Positions 43,694 through 52,203 of a DNA stretch of 64,000 nucleotides are shown here, piece by piece (the stretch's first letter is position 1; each line of letters opens with the position of its first letter). Under the pieces are notes generated by a model, which saw only the letters and a program-made list of their open reading frames with translations, ran no database searches and was not told where the DNA came from. A program made the translations under genes and the position numbers. The stretch is from an uncultured Bacteroidales bacterium (GTDB lineage: Bacteria; Bacteroidota; Bacteroidia; Bacteroidales; UBA932), in assembly GCA_947302175.1 (NCBI GenBank), contig CAMYVB010000002.1:1-64000 (forward strand). The letters are read 5' to 3'.

Positions 43694-44833
43694 TCATATC
43701 ACGCCATCGAGAGGCACTTCCACGCAGCAGGGGAAGCAATACGAAAGGTCGTTACGCGTGAACAGGGTCTCGCGGCGCAGCTCCTCTGACACTTCCGGCA
43801 TGCCTTCATAATAGACTTTCCCGTTGTAAATAACCTTCACCGGCTTGCTGAGATCCACGAGCGAGTCGTTGAGATAAATACACACGTCGCTATAGTCGCT
43901 CTCAGTTATAGTGATGACATTGTCGGCGATTTCAGCGCGAAGGGCAGAGCCTTTGCGAGCCTCTGAAAGAGGGATGCCGAGCCAATAGAAATACTCTTTC
44001 ATCACATCTCCCTGACACCACACGACCTTCTTGGGATAGGGGTTGCGGGTATATTTTGCCATCCATGGCACCGCCGCAGCATCTTCCAGATACATCCAGT
44101 GCTCCCTTCCGGGCACTATATGACCTTCGTGGACATAGCCTTCGGGGTCGGCCGCCTGGAGGGCGTCCATTTCCTCAATCCTCTTTGCGCACTCCTTATT
44201 ACGGTCGTATGCGGAGTCGTTTTCGCCGCACCAGATCATGAAGGGCGTATTGCGAAGGCTAAGGAGCGAAACGTCGCCGGGATGTCCCGCCATCATCGAA
44301 GCTGCCGCCCAATGGTCGGCCATACGGGGAGCAATCCTCCATACACCGTCGCCTCCGGCGGAATAACCCATGACATATACTTTATTAGGGTTAACGTCAA
44401 GATAAGCCACCGACATCTGGATAATCCTTTCATAGAAGCCGTCGGACTCGGGACGGAAATGAAGGTCCCAGGTATCGGTTATCGCCCTGGGGCAGAGATA
44501 TACGCCTTCCGCGGGAGTGTAAAGGACTTTCTGGTTGTCCCACTGTCCGTCGTTTACGGACGGCGCGGTGCCGCCTCCGCCGTGAAGGGAAATATAGAGC
44601 GACCTGCCGTCAGCGGGCTTGCTGCCATAGACTTTCCACCACAGTTTCATGTTATATGTCCCGTCCGTCAGGACCTGATTCTCATATTCGCCTTTGAGGG
44701 CTGTCTGCACGGAGTCGCGCCACTCTTCCTCTATGGAGTCAAAAACCTTCTTGTCAGGCTGCTGATTACCATTGTCCTTGCAGGATACAAGGAGCGCCGC
44801 CGCTGAGGCAAGTATTATCAATGCTTTTTTCAT
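43694..44833 (-). CDS. Lipoprotein alpha/beta-hydrolase (poly-ester depolymerase-like esterase)
   Basis: 379 residues with a lipoprotein signal ending LLVSC. The alpha/beta-hydrolase fold shows an oxyanion-type LHGGGGTAPSVND, the nucleophile elbow VMGYSAGGDGVWRIA, an acid in FMIWCGENDSAYDR and a His in GREHWMY. The substrate is unknown; carbohydrate or plant ester is an inference from its neighbour. The ATG at 44833 is two bases after the GH65 stop; an upstream extension inside GH65 is not used. Confidence 0.8.
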   Translation of the reverse strand: MKKALIILASAAALLVSCKDNGNQQPDKKVFDSIEEEWRDSVQTALKGEYENQVLTDGTYNMKLWWKVYGSKPADGRSLYISLHGGGGTAPSVNDGQWDNQKVLYTPAEGVYLCPRAITDTWDLHFRPESDGFYERIIQMSVAYLDVNPNKVYVMGYSAGGDGVWRIAPRMADHWAAASMMAGHPGDVSLLSLRNTPFMIWCGENDSAYDRNKECAKRIEEMDALQAADPEGYVHEGHIVPGREHWMYLEDAAAVPWMAKYTRNPYPKKVVWCQGDVMKEYFYWLGIPLSEARKGSALRAEIADNVITITESDYSDVCIYLNDSLVDLSKPVKVIYNGKVYYEGMPEVSEELRRETLFTRNDLSYCFPCCVEVPLDGVI

Positions 44834-44835
44834 AC

Positions 44836-46854
44836 TTATTTTTGCTTGTTTGAATATTCTTTCCGTTCCGGGCCGACGCCCTTTACAGTTATGCTTTTCC
44901 AATGGGGAGGGAGCGCAGCGGGGAGCTGGACGAGGCCTTCGTCCGTAAGTTCAAGCCCGCAGAAGCCGTTAATAAACGTTTGAAGCAGACCACCGAGGCC
45001 CGTCATGAAGCAAATGTCGCCATGGCCCGCCGTTTCGCTGAACGAAAGAAAAGGACCGTGCAGATGGCCTTCGAGGGCCTTCTGGTACAACTCATAGGCC
45101 CTGGCTCCTTCGCCCAAACGCGACCATTCAAGAGCCAGGATAGCCTGCGACATAGCAGGGCCGTGGGGATGGATTCGGGGACCGTAGTATTCGAGATCGG
45201 CACGAACATGCAAAGGATCGGTGACCACACCCAAGGGGTAAGCGAGCAGATTCACGTCCGCCTGCTTTACTGTCTGGCCCGCATAACCAGCGAACTCATC
45301 GGTCACGCCATCCGCCCGATTGAGTATCCTTAGAGCCGATGCCGTCTCCTCCCATGAAGGATTAGGGGCGACGCCAAGCACAGTAGCTGCAGAGCAGGCC
45401 GCTTTCAGGGCCACGATGGCGGAAGCGTTGGTAAAAGCGTTATCATCGACGCCCTGAGCGAACTCGTCTGCCCCGACCACATTGCGGATGGAGCAGCTGC
45501 CATCATCATTCCAATCCACTCTGCTGACCCAAAAGTCAGCAACCTCCCTCAGCACCGGATAGCCTTCAAGCGCAAGCCAGTCCTTATCCCCGCTCATCCT
45601 GTAATAATTCCAAACGCCTATTGAGACGTCGGACGAGATATGATGCTCGAAAGTGCCTGTGAGCGCATTCGTAGGGCACGATTCGTCGCCGCTATAATCA
45701 CTCTCCCAGGGGAACAGGGCCCCGCGGTAGCCGTAGCTGAACGCCTTCCTCAAAGCGCCTTCCAGCCTCTGAGTCCTGTAATCCATCATGGAGCGGGCAA
45801 TACCCGGCGCAATGAATAGCATGGGCGGATACATCCATAGCTCACTGTCCCAGAACACGTGGCCGCAATACTCCCTGTCCGAAAGGCCAAAAGGCGGAAT
45901 GCTGGCGGCACGACCCTGCGTAGCGTTGGAATATAACTGATACAGAGCGGAGCGCGCAAAGACCTGCGCTTCTGCATCCCCTTCAATAATTATATCCCCC
46001 TTCCAAAGCTCGTCCCAAAGCGCCTCGTGGCGCATTACAAGCCTCTGCGATCCTTCGCCGAGCCCATAGATGACAAACCTCTCTGCCTCATTCCAAGGGT
46101 CAGCAAAGTCCGTATCGGGGATGACGCTGCCAAGAATGTGGAAGCGAAGTTCTTCACCCTTTCGCAGAGTCACTTCCTCACTCAAAGCTTCGCCTGAATC
46201 AAAGAAAGCGCAAGCGGCGGCGCACATGAGCACTCCCCTCTGGGGCGTGCGGCCGCGAAGCCTGCTTATCTCATAGCGATGCCCCGATATGGGCTGAGTT
46301 ATGACGCTCGTATCAACAGCCTGGAAGCCCTTGGGCTGGATGATGCGACCCGAAACGCGCAGCGTCACATTACGCTTTGCCTTCACTTCAACGCTGACAA
46401 GCCCCGCATAAGGCAGGTTGCGAAGCGCCCTGAACGAATAGCGAACGTCAACTTTCCCGGGGACGGAGAATTCCGACGAGAAAACAGCCTTTCGCATATC
46501 CAGCGCCTGCACAATCTTGCCGACAGAGGCAAGGTTCACAGAGTCACCGTCCACAGTCATATCCAGCGCGAACGGGTCGGGAGCCTGGGCGATACGGCTC
46601 ACGCCGTGCCTCGACTTACCGTCATAGACATTGGAAATCATTACGCTCTTGGAGCGGAAGGGCGTCCTCGAAGTCATCATTCCAAGGCAACCGTTCGCGA
46701 CGTCGGTACCATAATAGCGCCCTTCGGTCACATCCCCCTTAAGTGCCCACCCCTCATCGGAGGAAGGGGACGCGGCAAAACTTGAGGCGGAGGACAAAAG
46801 CAGGCAGCACAAAAGCGCGCCGCCTGCCTTCAAAATATCATTAGTCAGACTCAT
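44836..46854 (-). CDS. Glycoside hydrolase family 65 (alpha-glucoside hydrolase/phosphorylase-like)
   Basis: 672 residues with a signal peptide, so it acts outside the cytoplasm, favouring a hydrolase over a phosphorylase. An N-terminal beta-domain is followed by the (alpha/alpha)6 barrel: GHVFWDSELWMYPPML, the general-acid region VVGADEFAQGVDDNAFTN, and QTVKQADVNLLAYPLG, all GH65 landmarks. Likely substrates are trehalose- or kojibiose-like alpha-glucosides. It starts three bases after pheS on the same strand. Confidence 0.85.
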   Translation of the reverse strand: MSLTNDILKAGGALLCCLLLSSASSFAASPSSDEGWALKGDVTEGRYYGTDVANGCLGMMTSRTPFRSKSVMISNVYDGKSRHGVSRIAQAPDPFALDMTVDGDSVNLASVGKIVQALDMRKAVFSSEFSVPGKVDVRYSFRALRNLPYAGLVSVEVKAKRNVTLRVSGRIIQPKGFQAVDTSVITQPISGHRYEISRLRGRTPQRGVLMCAAACAFFDSGEALSEEVTLRKGEELRFHILGSVIPDTDFADPWNEAERFVIYGLGEGSQRLVMRHEALWDELWKGDIIIEGDAEAQVFARSALYQLYSNATQGRAASIPPFGLSDREYCGHVFWDSELWMYPPMLFIAPGIARSMMDYRTQRLEGALRKAFSYGYRGALFPWESDYSGDESCPTNALTGTFEHHISSDVSIGVWNYYRMSGDKDWLALEGYPVLREVADFWVSRVDWNDDGSCSIRNVVGADEFAQGVDDNAFTNASAIVALKAACSAATVLGVAPNPSWEETASALRILNRADGVTDEFAGYAGQTVKQADVNLLAYPLGVVTDPLHVRADLEYYGPRIHPHGPAMSQAILALEWSRLGEGARAYELYQKALEGHLHGPFLSFSETAGHGDICFMTGLGGLLQTFINGFCGLELTDEGLVQLPAALPPHWKSITVKGVGPERKEYSNKQK

Positions 46855-46857
46855 AAT

Positions 46858-47895
46858 CTAAACTTCAGGAGCTGCGCTGAACTCGCTGAGGAAGCGCAGG
46901 TCGTTCTCGAAATAGTGGCGAAGGTCGTTTACCTGCCACTTGAGCATGGCGATTCTCTCGAGACCCATGCCGAAGGCGAAGCCGCTGTATTTCTTGGAAT
47001 CTATGCCGGAGGCCTCGAGGACGTTGGGATCCACCATGCCGGCGCCGAGAATTTCGAGCCAGCCGGTGCCCTTGCAGACGTTGCAGCCCTGTCCGTGGCA
47101 TATGTTGCAGCTCACGTCCACCTCGGTGGAAGGCTCGGTGAAGGGGAAATATGACGGACGCATGCGTATCTGCGTGTCGGGACCGAACATTTCGCGGGCG
47201 AAGAGAAGCAGCGCCTGCTTGAGGTCGGCGAAAGTGACGTTTTCGTCTATGTAGAGACCTTCGATCTGGTGGAAAATGCAGTGGGCGCGGGCGCTGATGG
47301 CCTCGTTGCGGAACACCCTGCCGGGGCAGACCACCCTGATGGGGAGGGACGAGCGCTCCATAGTGCGCACCTGGACGCTGGAGGTGTGGGTCCTCAGGAG
47401 CAGGGGGTTGATGTGACCGGCGGAGACGAAGAACGTGTCCTGCATATCGCGGGCGGGATGGTTGGCGGGGAAATTGAGGGCTTCGAACACGTGGTAGTCG
47501 TCCTCGATTTCGGGACCTTCGGCCACGTCATAGCCGAATTTGCGGAATATTTCCACAATCTGCTCGCGCACGATGGAGACGGGATGCCTCGAGCCAAGGG
47601 GAAGGGGGTCGCCGGGCATGGAAAGGTCCTGTCCGGACACGCCGGCGCTGTTTTCCTCGCCGAGGGCGGCCTTGAGCTCCTCGATCTTGGCGGTCGCGGT
47701 CTGCTTGAGCTCGTTGAGGGTCTTGCCGAACTCGCGCTTCATGTCTTTATCTATGGTGCGGAACTCTTCGAAAAGGCGGGTAACCTGGCCTTTCTTCCCC
47801 AGGATCTGGACCCTGGCCTCTTCGACTTCCTTTGCTGTCTTGCACTTCAAGGCTTCGATTTGCGCCTTGATTTGTTCTATGTCTTCCCTGTTCAT
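46858..47895 (-). CDS. pheS: Phenylalanine--tRNA ligase alpha subunit
   Basis: 345 residues. N-terminal coiled-coil arm, then the class II core: [53 protein letters not shown]-type segment, [33 protein letters not shown] and [15 protein letters not shown]. pheT is not in the window. Only 3 bases separate it from the GH65 gene downstream and 9 from the small gene upstream. Confidence 0.97.
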   Translation of the reverse strand: [345 protein letters not shown]

Positions 47896-47904
47896 AAGAG
47901 TGAT

Positions 47905-48315
47905 TTACTTGCTTTCTTTATTGGCGGCTGCGCGTTTGTCACGATTCTTTTTGGCCTTTTCGGCTCCCGCCTTGAGATACTTTTTCTGCTGCGCGGGGTT
48001 GAGGATGCGCATATAGGACTGATAGATGGCCTCAGTCCACTTGTCCTGAGTGGCCTGATAGGCCGAGGCGTTGGACACCTTGGCGGTGCTCAGGGCAGAG
48101 AGCTCGTCGGTCATGGCCCTCAGGTCGTGGGAGAGGGTGGAGTCTATCATGAAAATCTGCCAGTCCTCTAGCTCGAGCATCCCGGAATAGCGCTCGATTT
48201 CCTTGTCAATCGCCTCATAGAGCATTTTTTCCCTCTCTTCCTGGCTGGGAGGAGCCTGGCCGAAGCCGCTGAGGGAGGCCGCCATGATGGCGAATATGGC
48301 AAATAATTTTTTCAT
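47905..48315 (-). CDS. Small secreted protein of unknown function
   Basis: 136 residues with a signal peptide (MKKLFAIFAIMAASLSGFGQ). The mature part is helical and charged (EEREKMLYEAIDKEIERYSGML, LNPAQQKKYLKAGAEKAKKNRDKRAAANK) with no cysteines, similar in character to small periplasmic Spy/CpxP-like chaperones but without a motif I can confirm. It opens the run leading into pheS. Confidence 0.7.
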   Translation of the reverse strand: MKKLFAIFAIMAASLSGFGQAPPSQEEREKMLYEAIDKEIERYSGMLELEDWQIFMIDSTLSHDLRAMTDELSALSTAKVSNASAYQATQDKWTEAIYQSYMRILNPAQQKKYLKAGAEKAKKNRDKRAAANKESK

Positions 48316-48325
48316 CGTTTTTTCT

Positions 48326-48333
48326 TAACTTTG
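48326..48333 (+). promoter_or_regulatory. -7 box for the C69 dipeptidase gene
   Basis: TAACTTTG, 53 bases before the ATG at 48387; overlaps no other element. Confidence 0.4.
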
Positions 48334-48354
48334 TGTGCCGCTAACGGTAACACG

Positions 48355-48385
48355 CAAAATTAATCAAATAAAGATAAAACACCAA
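48355..48385 (-). promoter_or_regulatory. Promoter for the 47905-pheS-GH65-esterase run
   Basis: Minus-strand TTG (48383-48385), 20-base spacer, TAATTTTG (48355-48362); leader of about 38 bases before the first ATG. It would serve all four genes down to 43694. Confidence 0.6.
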
Positions 48386-48386
48386 G

Positions 48387-50111
48387 ATGAGAAGATTTTA
48401 TGTGGCCTGCGCGCTTGCGCTCACCATCCTTCTTGCAGGCTCCGCCCGCTCTGAAGCCTGCTCCAACGTCCTCATAACCAAAGGAGCCAGCGTCGATGGC
48501 AGCTGCATGGTCTCCTACGCCGCCGACTCTCACTGGCTCTACGGCGAGCTCTATTTCACCAAGGCCGCCCGCTGGGCTCCCGGCACCATGCTCAAAATAA
48601 CAGAATGGGACACTGCCAAGCCCCTCGGCGAAATCCCCCAGGTCCCCTATACCTTCCAGACTCTCGGCAACATGAACGAGCATCAGCTCATCATAGGCGA
48701 GACCACATACGGCGGCCGCGCCCTTGAGAACCCAGACGGCATCATGGACTACGGTTCCCTGATCTACATAACCCTCCAGAGGGCCAGGACCGCCCGCGAA
48801 GCCATCGAGACCATTGTTTCCCTGGCAAATGAGTACGGCTACCCCTCCGAGGGTGAGAGCTTCTCCATCGCCGACACCGAGGAAGTCTGGGTAATGGATC
48901 TCATCGGCAAGGGAAAGGATGAAAAGGGCATAGTGTGGGTGGCAAGGCGCGTCCCCGACGGCTACATCTGCGCCCACGCCAACCAGTCCCGCATCACCCG
49001 CTTCCCCCTCAACGACCCCGAGAACTGCCTCTACGCCCCTGACGTCATCAGCTTCGCCCGCAAGATGGGGTACTTCGACGGTCCCGACGAGGAGTTCTCC
49101 TTCCGCGACGCCTACAACCCGCTCGACTTCGGCGGTGCCCGCGCCTGCGACGCCCGTGCCTGGAGCGCATTCAATATCCTCTGCGACGGAAAGTTCACCT
49201 ATGTCGACGAATCCGGCAACGAAGTCTCCCGCCCCGCCTCCGACTGGCTCGACTACGCGATGGGTTACGACCTCAAGGGCGAAATGCCCCTCTTCGTCAA
49301 GCCTTCCCGCAAAATCAGCGTCAAGGACGTAGCCGACGTCATGCGCGACCACTTCGAGGGCACGCCCATGGACATGACCGTCGATGCCGGCGCAGGCGGC
49401 AACGCCCTTCCCTACCGCTGGAGGCCCATGAGCTTCAGCCACAACGGCGAGCACTATGTCAACGAAAGGGCCATCGCCACCCAGCAGACCGGCTTCTGGT
49501 TCGTCGCCCAGGCCCGCGGCTACCTGCCCGATGTCATCGGCGGCGTGGAGTGGTTCGGCACAGACGATGCTGCAACTTCCTATCTCACACCCATCTATGC
49601 CAGCACCAACAAGGTTCCTGAGTGCTTCCGCGAGGGTAACGGCGACCTCCTCCACTACTCCCCCACCTCCTCCTTCTGGATGAACAACCGCATCGCAAAC
49701 GCTTGCTACAAAATGTACAACCACATGGGCGCTTTCGTTCGCGCCGAGGTGGATGCCTTCGAAAACTCCATGATGTCGTCCGAGGGCAAACTCGCCGAGA
49801 TGGACGCCAGGATGCTCGACAAATGGAACAAGACTGACGGCAAGAAGCGCACAGTCAAAAAGATACGCAAGGAGCTTACCAAATTCAGCGTACGCACCGC
49901 CCAGGACCAGTTCAAGCGCTGGACCAAGCTCGAGGAGATCCTCCTCGTGAAGTTCATCGACGGCAATGTCAAGGCCCAGGACGAGAACGGCGACTTCTGT
50001 CATTCCGAGTATTCCAACGGCATACCTGACGGCCTCACCCAGCCCGGATACACCGATAAGTGGAAAGAAGCCACGGCCAAGGACAACGGCAATATACTCA
50101 AATCAAGATAA
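48387..50111 (+). CDS. Secreted C69-family dipeptidase
   Basis: 574 residues. The signal peptide ends Ser-Glu-Ala just before Cys25, and CSNVLITKGASVDGS is the N-terminal-nucleophile start of peptidase family C69 (PepD type), where the freed Cys is catalytic. Further segments (MNEHQLIIGETTYGGR, YPSEGESFSIADTEEVWVMDLIG, PDGYICAHANQSRI) fit the family. Probably cleaves dipeptides in the periplasm. malQ follows after three bases. Confidence 0.9.
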   Translation: MRRFYVACALALTILLAGSARSEACSNVLITKGASVDGSCMVSYAADSHWLYGELYFTKAARWAPGTMLKITEWDTAKPLGEIPQVPYTFQTLGNMNEHQLIIGETTYGGRALENPDGIMDYGSLIYITLQRARTAREAIETIVSLANEYGYPSEGESFSIADTEEVWVMDLIGKGKDEKGIVWVARRVPDGYICAHANQSRITRFPLNDPENCLYAPDVISFARKMGYFDGPDEEFSFRDAYNPLDFGGARACDARAWSAFNILCDGKFTYVDESGNEVSRPASDWLDYAMGYDLKGEMPLFVKPSRKISVKDVADVMRDHFEGTPMDMTVDAGAGGNALPYRWRPMSFSHNGEHYVNERAIATQQTGFWFVAQARGYLPDVIGGVEWFGTDDAATSYLTPIYASTNKVPECFREGNGDLLHYSPTSSFWMNNRIANACYKMYNHMGAFVRAEVDAFENSMMSSEGKLAEMDARMLDKWNKTDGKKRTVKKIRKELTKFSVRTAQDQFKRWTKLEEILLVKFIDGNVKAQDENGDFCHSEYSNGIPDGLTQPGYTDKWKEATAKDNGNILKSR

Positions 50112-50114
50112 GCG

Positions 50115-52160
50115 ATGAAAGCAAAATTCAGCATAGAATACCAGACCCGCTGGGGAGAGGCCCTCTTGATTGTGAGCGGGCAGCAGCGCATCCCCATGAC
50201 TTGGAACGACGGCGGCATATGGACAGCAGAGATAGAGGCCGACAAGGAGTTCCTCGCCTCCTATCACTATGAAGTGGAGATGGACGGCGTTTTCGAGCGC
50301 AGCGAGTGGGATTCCCACAGCGCCAAGCCCGGCAGGACGCCCAAAACCTTCGAAGACAAGTGGATAGACGCGCCTGCCGGCGGCAACGGCATACCCCACA
50401 AGCTGAACATGCCCGTCTTTGACCAAAAGGGCTGGAAAGGCGCAGGCACCGCAGTGCCGGTTTTTTCCCTCCGCAGCAAGGAAGGATTCGGCGTGGGCGA
50501 GTTCCGCGACCTTAAGAAACTCGTCGACTGGGCCGCATCCACCGGGCAGTGCATAATCCAGCTCCTCCCCGTCAACGACACCACCCGCAGCGGCAGCTGG
50601 CAGGACTCCTATCCCTACAGCGCCATTTCCTCATTCGCCCTGCACCCGCAGTTCATCTGCCTCGAGGCAGCCGGCCTGAAAGCAACACCCGCATATCGTG
50701 CCCTTCGCGACGAGCTCAACGCCCTTCCCGCCATCGATTACGAGAAGGTAAACGCCGAAAAGACCCGCCTGCTGCACGTCCTTTTCGAGCGCGACGGCAA
50801 AGCCACCCTTGAATCCGAGCCTTACAAAGAGTTCGTCAAGGAGAACAAGGAATGGCTGATGCCTTACGCCATGTTCTGCGCCCTTCGCGACTCTCTCGGC
50901 ACCGCCGACTTCTCCAAGTGGGGAAAGTATGCCGTGTACTCCGAGAGCAAGATGCGCTCTTACGTGCACGACCACAAGGCAGAGACCGATTTCTACTGCT
51001 TCACCCAGTACCATCTAGACCTTCAGCTCAAGGATGCCCACGATTACGCCCGCTCCAAGGGAGTGTGCTTCAAGGGAGACCTCCCCATAGGCATAAGCCG
51101 CGACAGCGTGGACGCCTGGTGCTATCCCGAGCTGTTCAACATGGATTCGCAGGCCGGCGCACCGCCGGATTTCTTCTCGAAGGACGGCCAGAACTGGGGC
51201 TTCCCCACCTACAACTGGGAGTCCATGGCAAAGGACAACTACCGCTGGTGGAGAGTGCGCCTCGGCAAGATGGCCGAGTATTTCGACGCCTTCCGCATCG
51301 ACCACGTGCTGGGATTTTTCCGCATCTGGGAGATTCCCGTGCCCGAAAAGAGCGGCCTTATGGGTCATTTCAACCCGGCCATGCCCTACAGCGCGTCTGA
51401 AATTTCGCACTTCCCCATCAAAGGACTCTTCCTCGAAGATCCCCGCCGCAAAGGCTTCTATCATCCTGCCATCGGCGCCCGCGAAACCCCTGTCTACAGC
51501 AGCCTGGACGACTGGACACGCTCCGAATTCGACCGTCTCTACAACGACTTCTTCTACCACAGGCACAACGAGTTCTGGCGCCGCGAGTCCCTTCGCAAGC
51601 TGCCGGTCCTTCTCGGATGCACGGGCATGCTCGCCTGCGCCGAAGACCTGGGCATGATTCCCGCCTGCGTCCCCGGCGTCATGGAGCAGCTCGGCATCCT
51701 TTCGCTCGAGCTCCAGAGGATGCCGAAGGGTGAAGGCGAACTGTTCGGCGACACGACCCGATATCCTTATATGTCTGTTTGCGCCACCTCCTCCCATGAC
51801 ATTTCTCCCCTTATGGCATGGTGGGAAGAAGACGCCGCACAGTCCCAGGCCTACTGGAGCAACGTCCTTCACCGCGACGGAAAGGCTCCGGAGCATTGCA
51901 CGACAGACATCGTGCGCAGCGCAATTTCGCTCCACCTGGAGTCTCCTTCGATGCTCTGCATCATTCCCCTGCAGGACTGGATGGCCACAGACGAGAAGAT
52001 ACGCTTCAAGGGTGATCCCGCTTCCGAGCGCATCAATATCCCGGCCATTTCGAAGCACTACTGGCGCTACCGTATGCACGTTGACATAGACGAGCTGCTC
52101 CTCAGCGGCAGCCTCTCCGAGACCGTCCGCTCAATGGTCGCCCGCTCAGGCCGCGCTTAA
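50115..52160 (+). CDS. malQ: 4-alpha-glucanotransferase with a single starch-binding-like domain
   Basis: Amylomaltase (GH77), moving alpha-1,4-glucan segments in maltodextrin use. 681 residues. A CBM20-like N-domain (~1-95: KAKFSIEYQTRWGEALLIV...) precedes the barrel. The nucleophile is in FDAFRIDHVLGFFRIWEIP (~394) and the acid/base in LACAEDLGMIPACVPGVM (~509); SSHDISPLMAWWE is also typical. Many Bacteroidota MalQ carry two CBM20 copies (~890 residues); only one is visible here. Probably co-transcribed with the C69 gene. Confidence 0.92.
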   Translation: MKAKFSIEYQTRWGEALLIVSGQQRIPMTWNDGGIWTAEIEADKEFLASYHYEVEMDGVFERSEWDSHSAKPGRTPKTFEDKWIDAPAGGNGIPHKLNMPVFDQKGWKGAGTAVPVFSLRSKEGFGVGEFRDLKKLVDWAASTGQCIIQLLPVNDTTRSGSWQDSYPYSAISSFALHPQFICLEAAGLKATPAYRALRDELNALPAIDYEKVNAEKTRLLHVLFERDGKATLESEPYKEFVKENKEWLMPYAMFCALRDSLGTADFSKWGKYAVYSESKMRSYVHDHKAETDFYCFTQYHLDLQLKDAHDYARSKGVCFKGDLPIGISRDSVDAWCYPELFNMDSQAGAPPDFFSKDGQNWGFPTYNWESMAKDNYRWWRVRLGKMAEYFDAFRIDHVLGFFRIWEIPVPEKSGLMGHFNPAMPYSASEISHFPIKGLFLEDPRRKGFYHPAIGARETPVYSSLDDWTRSEFDRLYNDFFYHRHNEFWRRESLRKLPVLLGCTGMLACAEDLGMIPACVPGVMEQLGILSLELQRMPKGEGELFGDTTRYPYMSVCATSSHDISPLMAWWEEDAAQSQAYWSNVLHRDGKAPEHCTTDIVRSAISLHLESPSMLCIIPLQDWMATDEKIRFKGDPASERINIPAISKHYWRYRMHVDIDELLLSGSLSETVRSMVARSGRA

Positions 52161-52170
52161 TCTTTACAAG

Positions 52171-52203
52171 GAAGCTCCTCCGGAATGGAGGAGCTTTCTT
52201 TTT
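52171..52203 (+). terminator. Terminator after malQ
   Basis: AAGCTCCTCC (52172-52181) pairs with GGAGGAGCTT (52187-52196) over a GGAAT loop, followed by TCTTTTTATTT. The T-run overlaps the stop codon of convergent dnaE. Confidence 0.85.

Noticed and set aside
48360..50003. 547-codon open frame antisense to the C69 dipeptidase
   Set aside because: The plus-strand gene has a signal peptide and catalytic Cys; the antisense frame is a codon-bias artefact.
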